From the NCBI GenBank assembly GCA_944325775.1, contig CALVBL010000032.1, positions 1-14,754 on the forward strand: a stretch of DNA of 14,754 bases, given 5' to 3'. Both the position numbers and the translations under genes were made by a program. Within the stretch, counting starts at the first letter, position 1. Each line of letters starts with the position of its first letter. This DNA comes from an uncultured Helicobacter sp. (GTDB lineage: Bacteria > Campylobacterota > Campylobacteria > Campylobacterales > Helicobacteraceae). The notes under the pieces are model-generated. The model saw only the letters and a list, made by a program, of their open reading frames with translations. It did no database searches and was not told the origin of the DNA. Positions 11,776 to 14,754 of this stretch are shown in pieces.

Positions 11776-14711
11776 TTGAAACATTATACTACATCTTCAT
11801 CTACCCTATGCAAACCCTGCTTGGTGCGCTGTTTGAATGGCTCTATGGCATCACACATAGTTATGGCTGGAGTATTATCCTCCTAAGCCTACTTATCAAT
11901 GTCTTTTTGCTCAAGCTCACCAATCTCTCAGAGTCCAAAGCCCGCGCGATTAGTGTGCTTAAAGCCGCGTGTGATACCAAAATCGCGGAGTTTAAAAAGG
12001 TCTTTAAAGGTGCGGAGCTCCACGCCTACACACAGACGCTTTTTAAGCAAAAGCACTATCACCCTATCTACAATCTCACCTCACTTGGAGGGTTGGCATT
12101 GCAGATTCCATTTTTTCTTGGTGTGTTGTTTTTGCTCCAAGACTTTGAAGGCTTAGAGGGTGCGCACTTTGGCATAATAGGGGATCTCTCTAAGCCCGAT
12201 ACTCTGCTTTTTGGATATGCACTTTTGCCTTTTGTGATGAGTATTTTGAGCCTTGTGAATGTTTTTGTGAGTAGCCAGGAGCTCGGTGCGCGTATTCAGG
12301 GTGGTCTCATCGCGCTTATTTTTCTTGTGCTATTGTATGCGATGCCAAGTGGGTTGGTGTTGTATTGGACGATGAGTATGGTGTTTTGGCTTGTCAAAAC
12401 CCTATGGAAAAAGCGTTCAGTTTTGCGCGATAAAAGCGGGAATCTGCACTCGGATTTTCGGTCATTTGCGTCTAGCAAACTCCCTCAATCCTCGCTTGAT
12501 AACCCACTTTTCTCATCGCAAACCTTAGAACGCAACACTTCGCCAAGGCACGCAAATTCAGATTCTGTAGCGCGTTCAGAATCTAGCTGCACAGATTCTG
12601 TGAAAATTACAGAATCTAAACACGCCAAAGATTTTGAGCCGCACACACAAAGCAATTCTAAGATTTTCGATGAAAAATGTGGGTTGCAAGGAAAACACGA
12701 GGGGAGTTACCTTAGCGGTAATGACCCGAAGTGTTTTTCGCCGCTCCCGCATTTATCGCAGAAAGCTGAATTGCCCCGCGCAAGAGTCAACGCGCGCTCA
12801 ATATTGTATAACATATTCACGCCTTATAAAGACTTAGATTCTAAAGCCTATCTAACCTACCGCAATATCTCTATCTTTGCGCTCTTAAATATCTTTTTTC
12901 TTATCTTTGTGTTTTCGCCATTTGCAGTGTATAGCTCGGATGTTAGTCAATTTGATCCAAGCCAAACTTTCCAGACACTTGGCGGACTCTTTGGCTTTTT
13001 CTTGCTCTTTAGTTTTTTAGGGATTTATATCACAAGCTTTTTTTACAAAACACGATTGCTAAAACTCGGAGTTTTTGCGTGCATAGTGCTTGTGCTGATT
13101 GCGATAAGTTATGTGTTTTTTTTCACAGGCAATATTTTCAATGGTCGCCCTTATGCGCCCCTAGATGGACTACTCTTTAAAGATGGTGGGGCAAATATTT
13201 CACACCCTTTTGCAAAATATTTTGATGTAGGCTATGCATTATTTCTTATGCTTATTGCCATTTTTGTGTTGTATAAATTAAAAAATGTAGTGCGTGTGAT
13301 GTTGTTTTTTATGTTTAGTGTTATTGTTATCTCTGGTATATTGGATTTAGGTAGCGTGATTATAGATCATAGTAAATATGCACAAGCAGAGTCGCCCACA
13401 CAAGATTCTAAGGATAATACACCAACCCCCACTATACCAGATTATACAAAGGATTACTTGGGCTTTTCAAAAGATAAACAAAATATTATCGTGCTTATGT
13501 CCGATACAGTACAAAGTGATAATTTCACACAGGCACTTAAAGATTATCCAGAATTTTATGATGTCTTTGAGGGCTTTACTTACTATACAAATACCCTTTC
13601 AGCTTCAAGTATTACATTTGCTTCTTTTCCTGCAATCATTGGAGGGGAGTATTACGCACCTTATAATGTCAATAAACGAGAGCTTAAACACACACTTGCA
13701 GAGGAGAACTCAAAGGCAATTGTTGATGTGGCAAATAGCTTTTCAAATGCCGGTTATGCGGTAAGTTTTGGGACTATTTTTCCCGGGGATGAAGTTTATA
13801 TACGACCGCATTTGAAAAAAGATGTCTTGCTTATCCCAAAGACTGATCACAGTGCGTGGGTGGGATTTTACAAACAGCATTATCATATCAAAGAACCAAG
13901 CCTAGATTCTAACATTCCCTTTGGGGAACTTGTCTCGCTTGGATTTTTCCGCGCTAGCCCATATATATTTAGGGCGAGACTCTATCAGGCGGAGGGTTGG
14001 CTTTTTGGCGATTCGCTTCTATCAAACCATTTTAGATATTCGGTCAATAACGCCTCAAAAATAGCGAGTTTTGCTGTACTTTCTAACACAGATTCACCCA
14101 AGCCTACCTTTAAGCTTTTTCATGAGCTTACGGAACATTTCCCTTGGCTTCTTGATAAAGATAGTGCATGTCAGCATATCACAGACCCAAGCTTTTATCG
14201 CTCCAAACTAATGTCAGATAAAGCAGGACTGGCATATTCTAATCATATTTGCTATGTAAAAAATCTTGCTTCGTGGCTCAAGTGGTTTAAAGATTCTGGA
14301 ATTTATGATAATACTAAAATCATCATTGTAAGCGATCATGGCAATGGTGGGCTGGGTGCGCCTCTTGTCGATCTACCACGCAGAGAATTGCGAAACTCAC
14401 ACATATTTTTTATGGTGAAGGATTTTAATGCTAAAGGCAAGCTTAAGATTGATAGTACAACTTTTGTAAGCAACAGTGATGCTATGGCAGTGGCATGCGA
14501 TGAGATAGATTCAAAATGCCCCAAGATTCCTCCAAGTTTTCTCAAAAATCCAATGCCAAATCGCGAGCTTATCTTTACATTTGTAGATGGTGGTAGCGGG
14601 CGACAGACGAACACAAAATTTGATGTGATTTTGCAATATAGAGTAAAAAATAGCATTTTTGATTTGAGTAACTGGATAGACATCACCAACACAGAATCTA
14701 AGGAGCGCTAA
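11772..14711 (+). CDS. YidC/Oxa1-like domain fused to an LTA-synthase-like sulfatase-fold phosphotransferase
   Basis: A 979-residue membrane protein with two parts. Residues 1-212 look like the YidC/Oxa1 core: GWSIILLSLLIN (32-43), IPFFLGVLFLLQDFEGL (112-128), DLSKPD (138-143) and MPSGLVLYW (191-199), with about five membrane spans. Asn43 stands where E. coli YidC has the conserved Arg366. A linker (about 213-350) holds an inverted pair of the dispersed repeat. Residues about 355-530 add roughly five more spans. Residues about 560-960 form an extracytoplasmic alkaline phosphatase/sulfatase-superfamily domain with metal ligand Asp578 in NIIVLMSD, the segment ASSITFASFPAIIGG (611-625; nucleophile probably among Ser612, Ser613 and Thr615) and SDHG (Asp855, His856). 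This second half resembles lipoteichoic-acid synthase or phosphoglycerol/phosphoethanolamine transferases. It follows the TagB-like gene on the same strand, and its stop overlaps the next start. The proposed role is phosphoglycerol-type transfer onto a surface polymer on the outer face of the inner membrane. The exact reaction is not determined. Confidence 0.82.
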   Translation: MIETLYYIFIYPMQTLLGALFEWLYGITHSYGWSIILLSLLINVFLLKLTNLSESKARAISVLKAACDTKIAEFKKVFKGAELHAYTQTLFKQKHYHPIYNLTSLGGLALQIPFFLGVLFLLQDFEGLEGAHFGIIGDLSKPDTLLFGYALLPFVMSILSLVNVFVSSQELGARIQGGLIALIFLVLLYAMPSGLVLYWTMSMVFWLVKTLWKKRSVLRDKSGNLHSDFRSFASSKLPQSSLDNPLFSSQTLERNTSPRHANSDSVARSESSCTDSVKITESKHAKDFEPHTQSNSKIFDEKCGLQGKHEGSYLSGNDPKCFSPLPHLSQKAELPRARVNARSILYNIFTPYKDLDSKAYLTYRNISIFALLNIFFLIFVFSPFAVYSSDVSQFDPSQTFQTLGGLFGFFLLFSFLGIYITSFFYKTRLLKLGVFACIVLVLIAISYVFFFTGNIFNGRPYAPLDGLLFKDGGANISHPFAKYFDVGYALFLMLIAIFVLYKLKNVVRVMLFFMFSVIVISGILDLGSVIIDHSKYAQAESPTQDSKDNTPTPTIPDYTKDYLGFSKDKQNIIVLMSDTVQSDNFTQALKDYPEFYDVFEGFTYYTNTLSASSITFASFPAIIGGEYYAPYNVNKRELKHTLAEENSKAIVDVANSFSNAGYAVSFGTIFPGDEVYIRPHLKKDVLLIPKTDHSAWVGFYKQHYHIKEPSLDSNIPFGELVSLGFFRASPYIFRARLYQAEGWLFGDSLLSNHFRYSVNNASKIASFAVLSNTDSPKPTFKLFHELTEHFPWLLDKDSACQHITDPSFYRSKLMSDKAGLAYSNHICYVKNLASWLKWFKDSGIYDNTKIIIVSDHGNGGLGAPLVDLPRRELRNSHIFFMVKDFNAKGKLKIDSTTFVSNSDAMAVACDEIDSKCPKIPPSFLKNPMPNRELIFTFVDGGSGRQTNTKFDVILQYRVKNSIFDLSNWIDITNTESKER
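12429..12521 (+). repeat. Dispersed repeat, copy 4 (forward), in the YidC-sulfatase linker
   Basis: Core at 12460-12484 (GGTCATTTGCG to AAACTCCC), with GCGGGAATCTGCACTCGG before it and CCTCGCTTGATAACCCAC after it. It is the best match to the reverse complement of copy 2. It is translated as FRSFASSKLPQ, the same frame as copy 1. Confidence 0.75.
12588..12797 (+). repeat. Long direct repeat, copy B
   Basis: Matches 11482-11742 without the 33-bp insertion. It codes for linker residues of the YidC-sulfatase protein in the same frame in which copy A is open. Recombination between A and B would delete about 1.1 kb, including the whole YidC-like domain. Confidence 0.8.
12668..12757 (-). repeat. 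Dispersed repeat, copy 5 (reverse), in the YidC-sulfatase linker
   Basis: Core at 12702-12726. It pairs as an inverted repeat with copy 4 about 150 bp upstream, with clearly imperfect arms of about 90 bp. It is translated as GSYLSGND. Confidence 0.75.
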
Positions 14712-14754
14712 TGGATCTAAACTACTGGAACGACTACTACAAATCCCATAGGCA
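14711..14754 (+). CDS. Start of the next gene (partial), possibly a SAM-dependent methyltransferase
   Basis: ATG at 14711 overlaps the upstream TAA by one base (TAATG) and has AGGAG five bases upstream, so the frame is almost certainly translated and coupled to the YidC-sulfatase gene. Only 14 codons are visible (MDLNYWNDYYKSHR). An N-terminal YW--YY--H pattern is common in class I methyltransferases of surface-polymer loci, but this is too little sequence to assign a function. Confidence 0.6.
   Translation, partial: MDLNYWNDYYKSHR

Noticed and set aside
10147..12757. CRISPR array
   Set aside because: Repeats are long, imperfect, in both orientations and irregularly spaced inside coding sequence; there are no cas genes.
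10147..12797. Insertion sequence or transposon
   Set aside because: No transposase frame and no clear target-site duplication; the inverted copies are imperfect and carry only low-complexity linker coding sequence.
13116..13123. T8 run in the YidC-sulfatase gene as a slippage switch
   Set aside because: Encodes part of an ordinary Phe-rich membrane span; length is borderline and T runs are common in this AT-rich DNA.

Overview
The window reads as chromosome of a Campylobacterota (epsilonproteobacterial) species, most likely an enterohepatic-type Helicobacter. The supporting signs are a close NapA/Dps homologue, a pair of cysteine-rich Sel1-repeat proteins of the Helicobacter Hcp type, extended TATAAT -10 elements without clear -35 boxes, strong AAGGAG ribosome binding sites, a long poly-G tract inside a surface-polymer gene, and very many AGAATCT/AGATTCT words. 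This is inferred from gene content and was not tested by a search.

Layout. (a) 1-1614, minus strand: the start of a penicillin-binding protein 1C gene (cut by the window edge) and the CCA-adding enzyme cca. (b) 1810-3087, plus strand: two adjacent secreted Sel1-repeat proteins with paired cysteines, the second probably a lipoprotein. (c) 3244-3832, plus strand: a dps/napA gene with its own AT-rich operator-like upstream region and a terminator hairpin. (d) 9246-3882, minus strand: a compact leucine operon leuA-leuC-leuD-leuB followed by kdsB, driven by one clear promoter next to leuA. LeuC and LeuD are the short type and LeuA is the long yeast/actinobacterial-like type. (e) 9425-14754, plus strand: an accessory surface-polymer locus.

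Region (e) is the unusual one. It starts with a membrane-anchored CDP-glycerol glycerophosphotransferase-like protein that carries an 11-G tract, a candidate phase-variation switch. A repeat- and hairpin-rich spacer follows, which contains a doubtful open frame of 205 codons. Next comes a 979-residue protein joining a YidC/Oxa1-like membrane domain to an LTA-synthase-like sulfatase-fold phosphotransferase domain. The start of one more gene overlaps its stop by one base. A dispersed repeat of about 90 bp occurs at least five times in this locus. In the two large genes it sits as inverted pairs inside low-complexity Ser/Asn/Lys-rich linkers, always read in the same frame for its orientation, which resembles the in-frame palindromic elements of Rickettsia.

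Working idea (inference): the two large proteins build or decorate a glycerol-phosphate-type surface polymer. The cytoplasmic or membrane-bound TagB/TagF-like enzyme would use CDP-glycerol, and the YidC-sulfatase fusion would act on the periplasmic side. The poly-G tract and the repeats would make expression or linker structure variable. I do not know of a described system with this arrangement, but I could not search.
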